Assembly: GCF_001642475.1 (NCBI RefSeq)
Contig: NW_019174005.1
Span: 1 to 64,000, forward strand
Direction of reading: 5' to 3'
From: Fonsecaea monophora
Lineage: Eukaryota; Ascomycota; Eurotiomycetes; Chaetothyriales; Herpotrichiellaceae
Length of the DNA: 64,000 bases
Shown: positions 54,352 to 64,000 of the stretch, one piece after another
Layout of the letters: every line of letters begins with the position of its first letter
How positions within the stretch are numbered: position 1 is the first letter of the stretch
The notes under the pieces: generated by a model
What the model was told of the DNA's origin: nothing
The model's input: the letters and a program-made list of their open reading frames with translations, nothing else
The model's database searches: none
Position numbers and translations under genes: made by a program

Positions 54352-55952
54352 TTATGCACCGGGCTCTTCTCCCCTCGGATGCCCCCCTCGCTGCATGATG
54401 GGTGAATTCGCCATGCGCTCCCAGTCGTGCAGCATCTCCGTGTTCTCCTTGGACAGACGAACCTCCTCGCCCGCGCGGTCCACCATCTCGGCCACGTACG
54501 CCGCCGCCGCTTCTTCAAAGGTGGTCTCTCCCGCCAGCGCGGCCTTGTACTTGAGGACCAAGCTCCTCGCGTCCGCGATGCCGTGGTTCAAGCCCTGGCC
54601 GCGCTGGAAGGTCATGGGGTGAGCCGCGTCGCCGGCGAGCAGGATCCGGCCGCCACGGGTGTCCCAGGGCCGGGGAATCCAGTAGGTCAGGTTGTTGCTG
54701 TGGACTTTTGTGCCCTCAGGGATCCACAGGTTGGCGGAGCGGAAGGGCTCACCCATGGTTTCAGCCTTAGCCTTCAGGTTGGCCAGCGACGCCACCTCCT
54801 CCCCCTCTTGCTTGTGCCATGTTGTCTGGAGCTGGAAAACCCAGGTTGCGGGGTCATTTGGATCCGGCACCTCCTGGACTAGATGCGTGATGATTAGGTT
54901 GTGTGACACAATTGCGGGGGAAAAGGCACAGCAGGCTTACTCGAAATCCATTGCCAATACCCATTCGGATGCATGCCCATGGCCATGATGGGGTGGGCCT
55001 GGCGTACGAACCTGGCCTTCTCGGCGTCGTTGTAACAAACATGCAGATTGACAGCGGAATAAGGCACGCCGCAGGGTTGGCCGTCTTGCCCAAATATGAT
55101 GTGTCGCACTTGGGATTGGGCGCCGTCGGCTCCAACCAATGAGGTCCCTGTTGCTTTTGTCCCATCCTCGAAGGTGGCTGTCACTGTCGACTGATCATCA
55201 TCATATGTGATTTCGACGAGTTTTTTATTGTACTTGAAGATGAACGTAGGGGTGTTAGTTCGTCAAGTAGCAGCAGCAACAAATAGACGTAGTGCTGTTC
55301 CCCCCAAAAGACTCACCTGAACATCTATACCCTCGGAGCACAATTTCCTGAACCGTCGACGGGACACGCGATACATGCGCAGCAGCGGAATATTTTTCAT
55401 CACTTCCCCGGTTTGGCCATTGATGGCGGGCAGATGACCAGGGTCAGGGGGCACAAAGGTCGGGTCAACGGCAGCGGTGTAGACTCGGTCGAAGAGGTCT
55501 TGGGGCAGACAGTCGGCCAGCATGGGCAAGCCCCATTGCACCGACATACCCCATTCGCGCGGTCGGTAGGCTGTGGCAGAGACTTCGGACTCGAAGATGG
55601 AAAACGAGATGCCAATCTAGCGGCAAGGCAAACATGTATTCGATTGTCAGTCAGTTGAACAGGGGGTTTGTTTGTGTTTGGCCCACGGGCAATGGTCATG
55701 CAGCTCAGATTTTTCTCTATACCTTTTTCAAGCCCTGTGCAATGAGAAGGCCGACGATACCTACATCATCGTGATGATTTTGAAAGTCCGTTAGCCTGTT
55801 TCATGGCAGATGATATACTGGATGGACAGGGATGTTGCCTTGGGCGATAGGCGAGCCGAGTTTATAAGAGAGAAGACCGCGTGACGCCAGTAACCCCCAA
55901 CCATACCTGAGCCTACAATGAGGACGTGAACGGAACTCTTCTGGTCGGTCAT
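54352..55952 (-). CDS. FAD-dependent aromatic monooxygenase
   Basis: Class A flavoprotein monooxygenase of the salicylate/p-hydroxybenzoate hydroxylase type, 400 residues, using NAD(P)H and O2. Five exons on the minus strand: 55952-55907, 55760-55723, 55616-55317, 55232-54941 and 54878-54352. All phases agree. The FAD dinucleotide motif is VLIVGSGIVGLLIAQGL, split by intron 1. The second motif is SLVGADGAQSQVR (the DG motif) and the third LLAGDAAHPMTFQRGQGLNHG (the GD motif). The C-terminal tail is short and lacks a membrane helix. Substrate unknown. Neighbours (MetE-like, LaeA-like methyltransferase, alcohol dehydrogenase) fit a small-molecule pathway but do not prove one. Confidence 0.88.
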
Positions 55953-57285
55953 CCTGCAGATGTACGAAGGCAAGCACTCTTTTCCATCAATAGATCAGTC
56001 CCAGACGTGGAAGGAGAAAAGAAAATGGGTGGGGGAGAGGCGGGTACAGGGTGGGAGTGCAGGTTGATTCGAGCAAGTCGAGGTTTTTATTCAAATGTGA
56101 CAAGAGCTCGTTGGGCCAAATCAGGTGAGAAATTCAGTCATCTGAGTATCTAACTCGTAGCCGATGTCGTGGGGGCGGGCATATTGGACATTGGCATTGG
56201 ATAGAGACCGAGCATCGTCCAGATTAGTTCTGCGTGAGCTGGTAATGGTACGAGTAGGATGGAGAGGGGGTTACAGGGGTGCTGGATTTGATCTCTGCGA
56301 GGGTAATTCGTGATAGCGGTTGGGGGGATGATTGGTGTTTTTTGGAGGAGGAGCTGCATGACACGTCAGCAGGGAGGATATACTTGAACGAAGTAGAGAT
56401 GTTTCATGCATGAGAGAGGAGATGGAGGAGGAGATACGAGTACATATGAGGTGGATGGATGGAGGGGAATAAGTCGACGGAAAAATATCCCAGGTGCTTC
56501 CTCATTTCTCTCCTCTAACTACAAGGAGAGCAAGTCTAACGGGCCTAGCGTGTCTAGCGTGTCTAGTTCGGTGGGAGTTGCACAAACAAACAGTCATAGG
56601 GCCAGGCCTTGGGCGTGCTAGGTGTTCTAGGTATTACTGGACTTCACTACTGGGTGTCGATCTTGACGCCTAGACCACCTAGACTGCCCAGACTGCCCAG
56701 ACTGCTCGGGACGGACCCCTGCCGGCCGCCCGGGTTTTAGGGTAGCACATATTCAACCAATGCCTATGCCCACCATCTAGCTATACTTATGCGCACTCTC
56801 ACAGACACAATGACACAATAATGAGCAGCTTAACCTTATAAGCGATGTGGCTACTCCTCCTCTCTTTGTACTATCACCACCACCACCACCACGTCTTCCT
56901 CCTCCACCACCATCACCATCCTTGCTTATTCACGGAATCATTGTTTCTATCTTGGTCGTCTCCACATCTGGAAATCTGTAACGTGAACCACTTTTTAAGC
57001 TCCTCATGCATTGTTTTTTCCCCTCTCACTGCATGCATTTCTGAGTGAACTACAAGTGTTATTATCATGACCGACCAGTCATTTGGCAGTCGCCATGGAC
57101 CCTTTTTCTCGAGAATGGATCCTGCTCCTTGCGATACTCGTGCAAGTACGACCGACTACTTGACGTCTCGAAATGCCGCCTTGGGTGTGGTCGGTCAAAT
57201 GTTCCTGTTCGTCACATTTTAACCACCCACTCTGTTTTTCCGGACACTGAAGGAAGCACACTCAAATGGTGGCTACTCATGGACC
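55953..57285. other. Divergent intergenic region with short repeats
   Basis: Head-to-head spacer. It holds CTAGCGTGTCTAGCGTGTCTAG (56546-56567), a triple ACTGCCCAG near 56681-56702, many CTAG words, and (CAC)n at 56877-56895 continued by CCACCACCATCACCATCC. No gene is supported. Confidence 0.55.
56877..56940 (+). repeat. CAC/ATC trinucleotide tract
   Basis: Six CAC units, then CTCCTCCACCACCATCACCATCC, in the leader region of the methyltransferase gene, about 350 bases before its ATG. Confidence 0.8.
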
Positions 57286-58820
57286 ATGTCATCCCCAGGC
57301 CATAGCTCTGGTCCCTCTGGTGCCTCGGGAGCCTCTGTGGATCGAACAGCATCCTCCTCCGTGGTCCCGGTCTCGGAGCCACCATTGACGGACCAGCCTC
57401 TGCCAGAAGACCCCGGACCCAGCTCATCTTCACACCCTGAACCTTCCGCGGAGATAGATGCAGACCAGTCCATCGAAGTTGATGTAGGTCTAGGTTTTCC
57501 CTGTGCCTCCTACCTCTCTCTTGGGGCGCTGTTGCTAATTAACCTTCTTCCATATCAATTCAGAGGTCGGCAGACTTGGACTCCGCCTACGGTGATTCCC
57601 TGTACGCAACTCCGAGGAAGCTCGAGGGAAAACAACGACTGATGGAAACAGACATAGTGATTTGACGTCCTTGGCGTCCAGCATCACCCGAGGAGTCTGG
57701 GAATATGGTCGACGATACCATTCGTATGGCCGATCCCGTATGTCACCGCCACGCCAAGTTTAAGTGGAAGTGACACGACGAGCATAATTGACTGATTGCA
57801 CGCAGAATATGCTTTCCCAAATGACGACGCCGAGGCGGAGAGATTGGACATGCAACATGCCATGCAGACCCATCTGCTGGGCGACCGACTGTTCTGGGCC
57901 CCCATCGATCCCAACCCGGCCAGAGTGCTGGATCTCGGAACAGGCACGGGCATCTGGGCGATTGAGTTTGCCGACATGTTCCCCTCCGCCGTCGTCACCG
58001 GCACCGATCTGAGTGCCATCCAACCTGACTGGGTCCCTCCGAACTGCAGCTTTGAGATCGATGACGCAGAGGCCGAGTGGACGTGGAACGAAGCCAGCTT
58101 TGACTATATCCACAACCGCAATTTTGTCTGCGCAATTCGAGACTGGCCGAAGCTAATTCGCCAATGCTACCAGTACGAATCGCCCCTTGCCGTACATCTC
58201 TACTAACCACGCTGATATGCGTATATAGATTCGTCAAGCCTGGTGGCTGGGTTGAATGGCACGAAAAACACCCATACCTCCTTAGCGACGATGGGTCTCT
58301 ACCAAAAGATTCAGCTCTGTATCAATGGGGTGCCAAATTCTTCGAAGCCAGTACGTCGACAGAAGATTCTTTGATTTTCTTGATTCACACACTTCGTTCT
58401 CACGCACAGATCCATTAGGTATCGAATTCGGCACGGACGCTCGCTCGCCTCAGCACCTGAAACGGCTCATGGAAGAAGCAGGCTTCGTCGATGTGCAAGA
58501 GCACATTCTCAAACTTCCTGTCGGGCCGTGGGCCAAAGATCAGCGACTCAAGGAGGTGGGCCTGTTCGAGACGGTCAACATGACGGAGGGCATCCAGGGA
58601 TTGACCATCAAGCTCTTCACCCGGTGTCTGCACTGGACAGCCGCCGAGGTCGAAGCCTTTCTGTTGCAAGTGCGCAAGGACGTCAAGAACCGTGCTATCC
58701 ACAGCTACTATCATTTGTGAGTACTAGGCAAGCCTTTCTCGTCCAATTCTCTGTCTTCTCGTGTCTAGAGGGGAACTAACCGTGAGAAGTTATGTGGTCT
58801 TTGGGCGACGGCCGGAGTAG
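57286..58820 (+). CDS. LaeA-like SAM-dependent methyltransferase
   Basis: Class I methyltransferase of 383 residues in seven exons: 57286-57483, 57564-57601, 57652-57737, 57806-58172, 58229-58350, 58410-58716 and 58787-58820. Phases agree throughout; the last acceptor (GTGAG before AAGTTATG) is the least sure. The N-terminus is Ser/Pro-rich and disordered. Family-typical steps follow: RSADLDSAYGDSL, SDLTSLASSITRGVWEYGRRYHSY, then YAFPNDDAEAERLDMQH and the SAM motif VLDLGTGTGIWAIEFAD. Acidic motif II is VVTGTDLSAIQPDWVPPN. Also present are FVKPGGWVEW, EEAGFVDVQEHILKLPVGPW and the ending YVVFGRRPE. The family includes LaeA (global regulator) and many pathway-specific paralogs. This one is more likely a paralog, since the pattern matches the broad LaeA-like family. 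Confidence 0.88.
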
Positions 58821-59616
58821 TCTTCGACTATCCACATACTACTGGGTATTGACTGGACTGGACTTGCCAGGACTTTGGTGGTGAATTGACGTCCAGATTG
58901 TTAGGTGGTGTCAGGGTTTCCCTCGTACGGCTCACAGGACAAATCTACCTGGCGTTTTTCTTCTTTTCTTTTCTCCTCCTGTTTTCACTTCTTTTCTTTT
59001 CTCCTCCTGTTTTCACTTCTCTTTTCTCCTCTACTTATTCCTTTTTTTTCCCCATACAGCACTAAGGGGAATTTACTTACTCAAGCAGCCTTGCTCTACT
59101 TCTCGAGTGTTGGGTCTATTTATGCGAAGCATGCGGGATCAACAGAATCAGAAACAGTGTCAATCTGAGTCCAAGGCTACTATATGATCACCAAAAACAC
59201 AAGGAAGCAGATACGCGATGGAAAAGCAGGGGGGATGTGGACCGGATACCGACTCACCGGATCAGGACAGCCTTGCCAAGAGACTCTCCTTCCTACATAC
59301 TGTACTTATCGAGTACATGTGACAAACTTGCATCCGAGCAGCGCCGTGGGGTTATGACTCTGAAAACAGCACCAATAATAAAGAACACCTTCTCCCTTAC
59401 AATCTCGGATTAAAGAATGGTAACGCTCGGTAGTCCACATAACCTTGGGGAACCTCCGAGTAGTAACCACTCGGCCTGAGGGACGGCCGCGTCCGGGAGT
59501 CGTGGCTGTTTAACAGTCCAGTTGACCACACCCCCATGTCTATCCGCGCCGACTCTCATTCATCGCATCGCTGTGCTCTTGTCGGCGTGCGGTCTTCGAG
59601 GAATCACTTAGCAGTC
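58821..59616. other. Intergenic
   Basis: Spacer between two plus-strand genes, with the pyrimidine repeat at 58960-59032 and GGGGAACCTCCGAGTAGTAACCACTCGG (59450-59477, a hairpin-like CCGAGTAG/CCACTCGG). No gene. Confidence 0.5.
58960..59032 (+). repeat. 28-bp pyrimidine tandem repeat
   Basis: Two perfect copies of a 28-base C/T-rich unit (58960-58987 and 58988-59015) that ends in CTCCTCCTGTTTTCA, followed by a third, partial copy. Confidence 0.95.
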
Positions 59617-60585
59617 ATGAAAGCATTTCAATTCGACAACGTGGAGGAAGGCCTCGTTCTGAAGGATGTGCCCACGCCCAAGCCTGAATCAGGTGAAGTA
59701 GTCGTCCGGGTGGAGGCGGCAGGTCTCTGCCACTCCGACACTCATGTCCTACATGGCAAAGGAGCTTCGTGGACGAACAAACGGCCCATAACACTGGGTC
59801 ATGAAGCCGCAGGAACGGTCGCCGGGATTGGCTCAGGGGTGACAGGGTGGAAAGTGGGCGACCGGGTTGGCGTGGCTGTCTATCCGACCGACGACGGGGA
59901 CTCGAGTCACATCATTGGGATTGGTAGAGATGGCGGATACGCAGAGCAGGTCGTGGTCCCTGCGAACGTCCTCGTACGGCTTCCCGACGCGGTCAGCTTC
60001 GCCCAGGCGGCTGTGGCAACCGACTCGATCGCAACGGCATACCACGCTGTCATCTCCGAAGGAGAGGTGACGGCGTCGACAACCGTGGCAATCGTCGGGA
60101 TGGGCGGGCTCGGCCTCAACGGAGTTCGGGTCGCCGCTCTTCAAGGAGCCACCGTCTACGGAGTAGACATTGACGAGAACAAGTTCCCCGAGGGCCTGGC
60201 ACAAGGCGCCAAGGCATGCTTCTCGAAGCTCTCAGACATCCCTGAAGACGTCGTTATTGACGTCGTGGTGGACTATGCCGGCATGGGAGTCACGACCCAA
60301 GAGGCGATGCAGAGAGTCAAGCTCTCCGGAACGGTGGTTTTGGTCGGGATCGGCGTGGCGAGCTTCGAGTTCTCCTCTCTCACATTGTTGCTTCGCGGCC
60401 TGACCATACGTGGCTCGAAAGGGGCGACCCTGCCCGAATACCTCGAGATCCTGAAGTTGATCGCCGCGGGTAAGATCGTCCCCAAGCTGACCGAAGTCCC
60501 GTTTTCGACCGTACCGGAAAGTCTGAAACGACTTGAGCAGGTTGGTGGGGTCGTCGGGAGGCTGTATACGAGGCCGAACGCGTGA
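59617..60585 (+). CDS. Zinc-type alcohol dehydrogenase (MDR family)
   Basis: NAD(P)-dependent medium-chain alcohol dehydrogenase, 322 residues from ATG 59617 (MKAFQFDN), intronless. The catalytic zinc site is visible: Cys38 in GLCHSD and GHEAAG with His61-Glu62. The cofactor fold has the motif VGMGGLGLNG and the acidic VYGVDIDENK, where the Asp suggests NAD+. The lobe that normally holds four structural-zinc Cys is missing: YPTDDGDSSHIIGIGRDGGYAEQ takes its place. An upstream in-frame ATG at 59536 would add 27 Arg/Ser/His-rich residues, possibly a targeting peptide. Substrate unknown. It lies 0.8 kb after the LaeA-like gene on the same strand. Confidence 0.9.
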   Translation: MKAFQFDNVEEGLVLKDVPTPKPESGEVVVRVEAAGLCHSDTHVLHGKGASWTNKRPITLGHEAAGTVAGIGSGVTGWKVGDRVGVAVYPTDDGDSSHIIGIGRDGGYAEQVVVPANVLVRLPDAVSFAQAAVATDSIATAYHAVISEGEVTASTTVAIVGMGGLGLNGVRVAALQGATVYGVDIDENKFPEGLAQGAKACFSKLSDIPEDVVIDVVVDYAGMGVTTQEAMQRVKLSGTVVLVGIGVASFEFSSLTLLLRGLTIRGSKGATLPEYLEILKLIAAGKIVPKLTEVPFSTVPESLKRLEQVGGVVGRLYTRPNA

Positions 60586-61074
60586 TGGGATGTGGAGTGC
60601 GAATTTCAGCTAGCTAGCTAGATAGCAAGCAAGCAAGCAAGCTTCGTGGGGTAGACACGGCAGTGTCGATAATGATGTCTATCCCATTGAATACGTCGCA
60701 CAGTTCAGTGCCTCAGCGTGGAAGAGGTGAAAAGGGGGAATGACTAAGCATGGCCACATTGATTGCCAAGACTTATGGCTGACGGTTGAACTCGTATCAC
60801 GTGCCTCCAAATTCCATATCAATTTTCTGTCTGTCTCAATTTCTTCGCTTCATGTTTGTCCTGTGTGCTACAACCGTCCACTTCCCCCAAATGCACGTGG
60901 AAGACTCGGGCTCTGGCCTCTGCTACCTCTCACTTCGGGCGTTCGAAAAACAAATGCCATGACTGGTTGGTCCGTGTGATAGTCAGGTGCTTCTTTGCTT
61001 TCTTTAACTCTTCTCACGCTTGAAGAGAGGGCCGGCTTCAGCTTCTGATCCGTCTCGAGCCCACCCCACGATCC
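60586..61074. other. Intergenic, CSL4 upstream
   Basis: Contains AGCTAGCTAGCTAGATAGCAAGCAAGCAAGCAAGC (60608-60642), two adjacent tetranucleotide repeats at the 3' end of the dehydrogenase gene. No gene. Confidence 0.6.
60608..60642. repeat. AGCT/AAGC tetranucleotide repeats
   Basis: About three AGCT units followed by four AAGC units; a palindromic word array just after the stop codon. Confidence 0.85.
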
Positions 61075-61710
61075 ATGGCTGCCTCACTCGTTGTCCCGGG
61101 CCAGGTTCTGGCCAGTACATCTTCACACATTCCTGGTTCAGGCACCCACGTCTACGAGAACAACATCCTCGCCTCCATCCTTGGCACGTCAGTTGTTACT
61201 CCAGCACCGAATAAGTCGGGCAAGCCGACCATCTCGGTACCCCGTCAAGCGACCGCCGTTGCGTCCATCAACTCACTCCCCAAAGTCGGCTCGTCGGTCC
61301 TGTGCCGTGTGACCAGGGTTCGCCAACGAGAACTCTCAGCATCCATCCTGGCCATCATCGACCCGTCTTCTCCATCTCCAGCGATATCCGCCAGCGACAT
61401 CATCTCTTACTCCCAACTCACCGACGACGACCTCCAATTCCAGTGCATTCTCCGGCGCGAGGACATCCGGACGCACGAAAAGGACAAGATCGTAATCAAC
61501 GACATGTACCGCGTCGGCGACATCATCCGCGCCACTGTGATCAGCTTGGGCGACGAGAGGAACTACTACATCAGCACGGCGGGGAATGAGTTTGGCGTCG
61601 TGGTGGCCACGAGTGAGGCGGGCAACGCCATGGTTCCCGCAAGTTGGAAGGAGATGAAGGATGCCGTGACGGGGAAGGGTGAAAGCCGAAAAGTCGCCAA
61701 ACCTTCGTGA
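61075..61710 (+). CDS. CSL4: RNA exosome cap subunit Csl4
   Basis: S1-domain cap protein of the 10-subunit RNA exosome, which degrades or trims RNA 3'-to-5' in nucleus and cytoplasm. The intronless gene encodes 211 residues; yeast Csl4 is longer. The N-terminal domain has LVVPGQVLA and GTHVYENNILASILG. The S1 domain starts at SLPKVGSSVLCRVTRVRQRELSASI. The C-terminal part has RREDIRTHEKDKIVINDMYRVGDIIRATVISLGDERNYYIST split by ordinary turns and ends in a Lys-rich tail (KGESRKVAKPS). The Ser/Pro loop SPSPAISASD within the S1 domain is typical of fungi. Confidence 0.93.
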   Translation: MAASLVVPGQVLASTSSHIPGSGTHVYENNILASILGTSVVTPAPNKSGKPTISVPRQATAVASINSLPKVGSSVLCRVTRVRQRELSASILAIIDPSSPSPAISASDIISYSQLTDDDLQFQCILRREDIRTHEKDKIVINDMYRVGDIIRATVISLGDERNYYISTAGNEFGVVVATSEAGNAMVPASWKEMKDAVTGKGESRKVAKPS

Positions 61711-63536
61711 AAGTCGACTTCACCTCGGATACTACCTCCTCCAAGTGACATGATCCCATTTCTCCTACGCAGCCCACACAATGTCGCCTGACCGGGTTTT
61801 CCGGTAAATGCTTCAATCCCCAACAATGTGCTGCTGGGGCACGGTACCCAGGCAATGGCAAGGACTCTCGGGCGTCGTCGGCTGTATCAGAGCACAATGC
61901 TGGCTCCCTTTCTGAGATCAGATGAGGATGGAAGCGCGTATTTCTATAAACAGCGCTTGCAGCACAAAAAAACATATGAAGCCTCAGATCGTGTACTCAA
62001 AGGCACATCTCTCAGCCCGCCTTTTCAGGGCATTGTCTCGCTCCACCTCCAGAGACAGAGGCTGCGGAGCACTGACGAGACTCTGAATATTAAAACGCGC
62101 TGGGCCATCCACGGCCAACAAAAGCCAGCCTCAGGACCGTTAAATGGCAGATAGGGTAGCGCGAGAGACAAGACTCGAGACGTCAGGTAGGCCATTCGGC
62201 CTCTCTTCTCTTCGCTCTACCCCGGCCTGGCTAGCACAGAATCCGAGCCATTGTATCGAACGAGAGCGAGATGGAAATGCGAAGTCAACTGTGACCAGAC
62301 GACATAGTGCGAGGGAAATACCGTTTCGTCCAACCATGGCGCTTGACACCCGGACGATGGCTCGAACTCCAACTCCAACAACAACTCGACCTCAACCATA
62401 CCATACCATACCATAGGTGCGGCCTCAAGGTCGAATTATCCTTGCAATCAATCCATCTTCGACTTCAAGCACACCTCTCCACGCTCTTCACTGTTATCCT
62501 ATGCATGTGTGCCCTGCGAGCAAAGCAAGAGGGCGAGGGCGAGGGCGAGTGAGCGAATAAGGGAGCCCAACTGTGAAATGCGTGAAAACCCCTTTTTTTT
62601 TTTAAAAAAACAAACAAACAAACAAACAAAAACAAAACAAAATCACCTTCCCATACATGCCTTCTCCAGGCAAATATGCAGCAAATCTCCGTCGTCTTCT
62701 TCAGAGCCTGCCCTGTCTGACCTGTCATGCGTCGTGGTGGACTCCACCTCACCCATACCCATACCCATGGCCCCTTCCCCCCCCCCCAATTCTTCCCTTT
62801 CCCTTCCCCCTTTTTCTACAGTACAGTACAGTACATTCCAGTGCAGTACACTACAATACCTCTCCAGTATCCATGGTCACGACGCCCCCCTTTTCAAAAA
62901 AAAAGGGTCAATGTCAGGCTGTGTTCGTCACGGGAGGAATATCAAATTCAACAGAATCTCCTCCCATCATCCAGGTCCGCCATCCTTTTGATATCATATC
63001 ATACCATATCATGCTTTTGGGTGTGTTTTCGGAAAGAATATCAGAGGGGAGGTGACATCTACCTCGCATGGATCACAATTGCCTATCAATATGAAGTGCC
63101 CTGGAGAAAATCAGACATGTCCTTATCGAGCCCATCAGTGCCAAAGGTGTACAATTAATGCATTGAGGCTAGAATGAAATGGCGTTAACCTGCCCGTGCT
63201 TTGCTTTCGCTTCGCTTTCGTCTGTTCCTGCTTCCATAAGGACAAACAACGAAAGTCCTGCAGCAGAATCTCCCATCAAAAAAATAAAATAAAAGGTATC
63301 GCCGTCGCAATACCAACAGCATTCCCTTTCCCATCAGAAGCCCCCTTATTCTCTTTCTCCGGCAAGCAGTGACAAATAGACCCCTCAACGCCTCGCTATG
63401 CTCCCTGCACACTGCGAGGCACAACTTTGTGTGCCCATACCCAGTGACGGCCCTTTTCGTTGCAACTCCATGTAAAAGGGGTATATGATAATATCAAGAG
63501 GTCTTGAACAAAGAAAACCTCCACCGCCGCTCGCTT
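61711..63536. other. Tail-to-tail spacer with simple repeats
   Basis: 1.8 kb between the ends of CSL4 and VAC8. It has CCATACCATACCATACCATAG at 62397-62417, GAGGGCGAGGGCGAGGGCGAG at 62529-62549, (AAAC)n at 62608-62636, CAGTACAGTACAGTACA at 62818-62836 and an ATACCATATCATATCATAC-like stretch near 62990-63012. No gene is supported; low-complexity frames here are chance. Confidence 0.6.
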
Positions 63537-63998
63537 TCAACCTTCCACCAACGTCTGCTTGGGCCCTTTACCAAGCAATTCCAAAGATCTTTGAGCAAGA
63601 GCAATCACCTCGCCCTCGCCCTCTTCGCCTTCCTCGTCGTCAGACTCAACGTGCTTGTCAGCGATCGTCTTGACCATCTGAATAATGTCCTCCGATTTGG
63701 CCACCAAGCTGACTAGCTTCGTGTCATCGGATTCCAGAAGCTGCAGCAACGTCCAAATTGCAATGTGTTGAAATGTGGGATCACCACTGCACAAGAAACG
63801 CTTGAGATAACCGTGGATGCCACCGTTTGGCTCGGTCCAATCGCGAACGAAAATCGAATAATCGCCAACCTTCGAAGACAGATTTCCTAGGGCGGCGGCA
63901 CTGTTCCCTTGAACCTCGATGCTTTCCGAATCCGTCAGAGGAATCAAGACATCGAAGACTCCCATGTTGAGCAGATGTGTTTTGAGTTCGTCGCTCAA
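63537..63998 (-). CDS. VAC8: Vacuolar armadillo protein Vac8, C-terminal part
   Basis: Armadillo-repeat scaffold on the vacuole membrane, used in vacuole inheritance, nucleus-vacuole junctions and selective autophagy. Only the last ~153 residues are in the window, and the gene runs off the right edge. The sequence matches the last repeats of Vac8: IPLTDSESIEVQGNSAAALGNL, SSKVGDYSIFVRDWTEPNGG, LKRFLCSGDPTFQHIAIWTL and LQLLESDDTKLVSL. An acidic insertion (ESDDEEGEEGEGEV) and the ending LAQRSLELLGKGPKQTLVEG follow. The N-terminal acylation site lies outside the window. Confidence 0.92.
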   Translation of the reverse strand: MSDELKTHLLNMGVFDVLIPLTDSESIEVQGNSAAALGNLSSKVGDYSIFVRDWTEPNGGIHGYLKRFLCSGDPTFQHIAIWTLLQLLESDDTKLVSLVAKSEDIIQMVKTIADKHVESDDEEGEEGEGEVIALAQRSLELLGKGPKQTLVEG

Positions 63999-64000
63999 TG

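Overview
The window reads as nuclear DNA of a filamentous ascomycete (Pezizomycotina). The genes are eukaryotic, with short introns of about 35-180 bases that have GTRNGT-type donors and YAG acceptors. The gene families are typical of this group: a STAND NACHT-TPR receptor, a Pth11-like rhodopsin-domain protein, a LaeA-like methyltransferase, CorA-like and RelA/SpoT-domain proteins, a Ser/Thr-rich wall protein and Vac8. I cannot fix the class or species from sequence alone. The left edge starts with 18 G residues, so it is probably a contig end.

Left part (1-14.1 kb): a vWA-domain gene cut by the window edge, a small unknown gene on the minus strand, a 1042-residue DUF7708-type/NACHT/TPR protein, and a second, complete vWA gene with Gly/Pro/Gln-rich arms. 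The two vWA genes are paralogs that flank the NACHT gene. From 9.7 to 19.4 kb the DNA is nearly gene-free, rich in short palindromic TACTCGGTAC-like motifs and microsatellites, with one small acidic protein at 13.5 kb.

Middle part (19.3-38.1 kb): a small three-exon Myb/SANT-like gene, the very-long-chain 3-hydroxyacyl-CoA dehydratase (PHS1), a damaged kinase-like relic, a MATE transporter, a rhodopsin-domain membrane protein, an APC-family permease, MRT4 (60S assembly), a GC-rich class II aldolase, and a divergent pair made of a RelA/SpoT-domain protein with a coding 15-bp minisatellite and a CorA-like membrane protein.

Right part (38-64 kb): a secreted Ser/Thr-rich repeat protein, a 4 kb gene-free stretch, a nine-exon MFS sugar transporter with a predicted 16-nt exon, the ribosome-release GTPase EFL1/RIA1, then a group of small-molecule enzymes (MetE-like protein, FAD monooxygenase, LaeA-like methyltransferase, zinc alcohol dehydrogenase), then the exosome subunit CSL4 and, cut by the right edge, the armadillo protein VAC8.

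Housekeeping functions (EFL1, MRT4, CSL4, PHS1, VAC8) are interspersed with accessory ones. The most interesting accessory loci are the fungal RelA/SpoT-CorA divergent pair, the NACHT gene between two vWA paralogs, and the possible small biosynthetic neighbourhood at 52.6-60.6 kb, which has no backbone synthase in the window.
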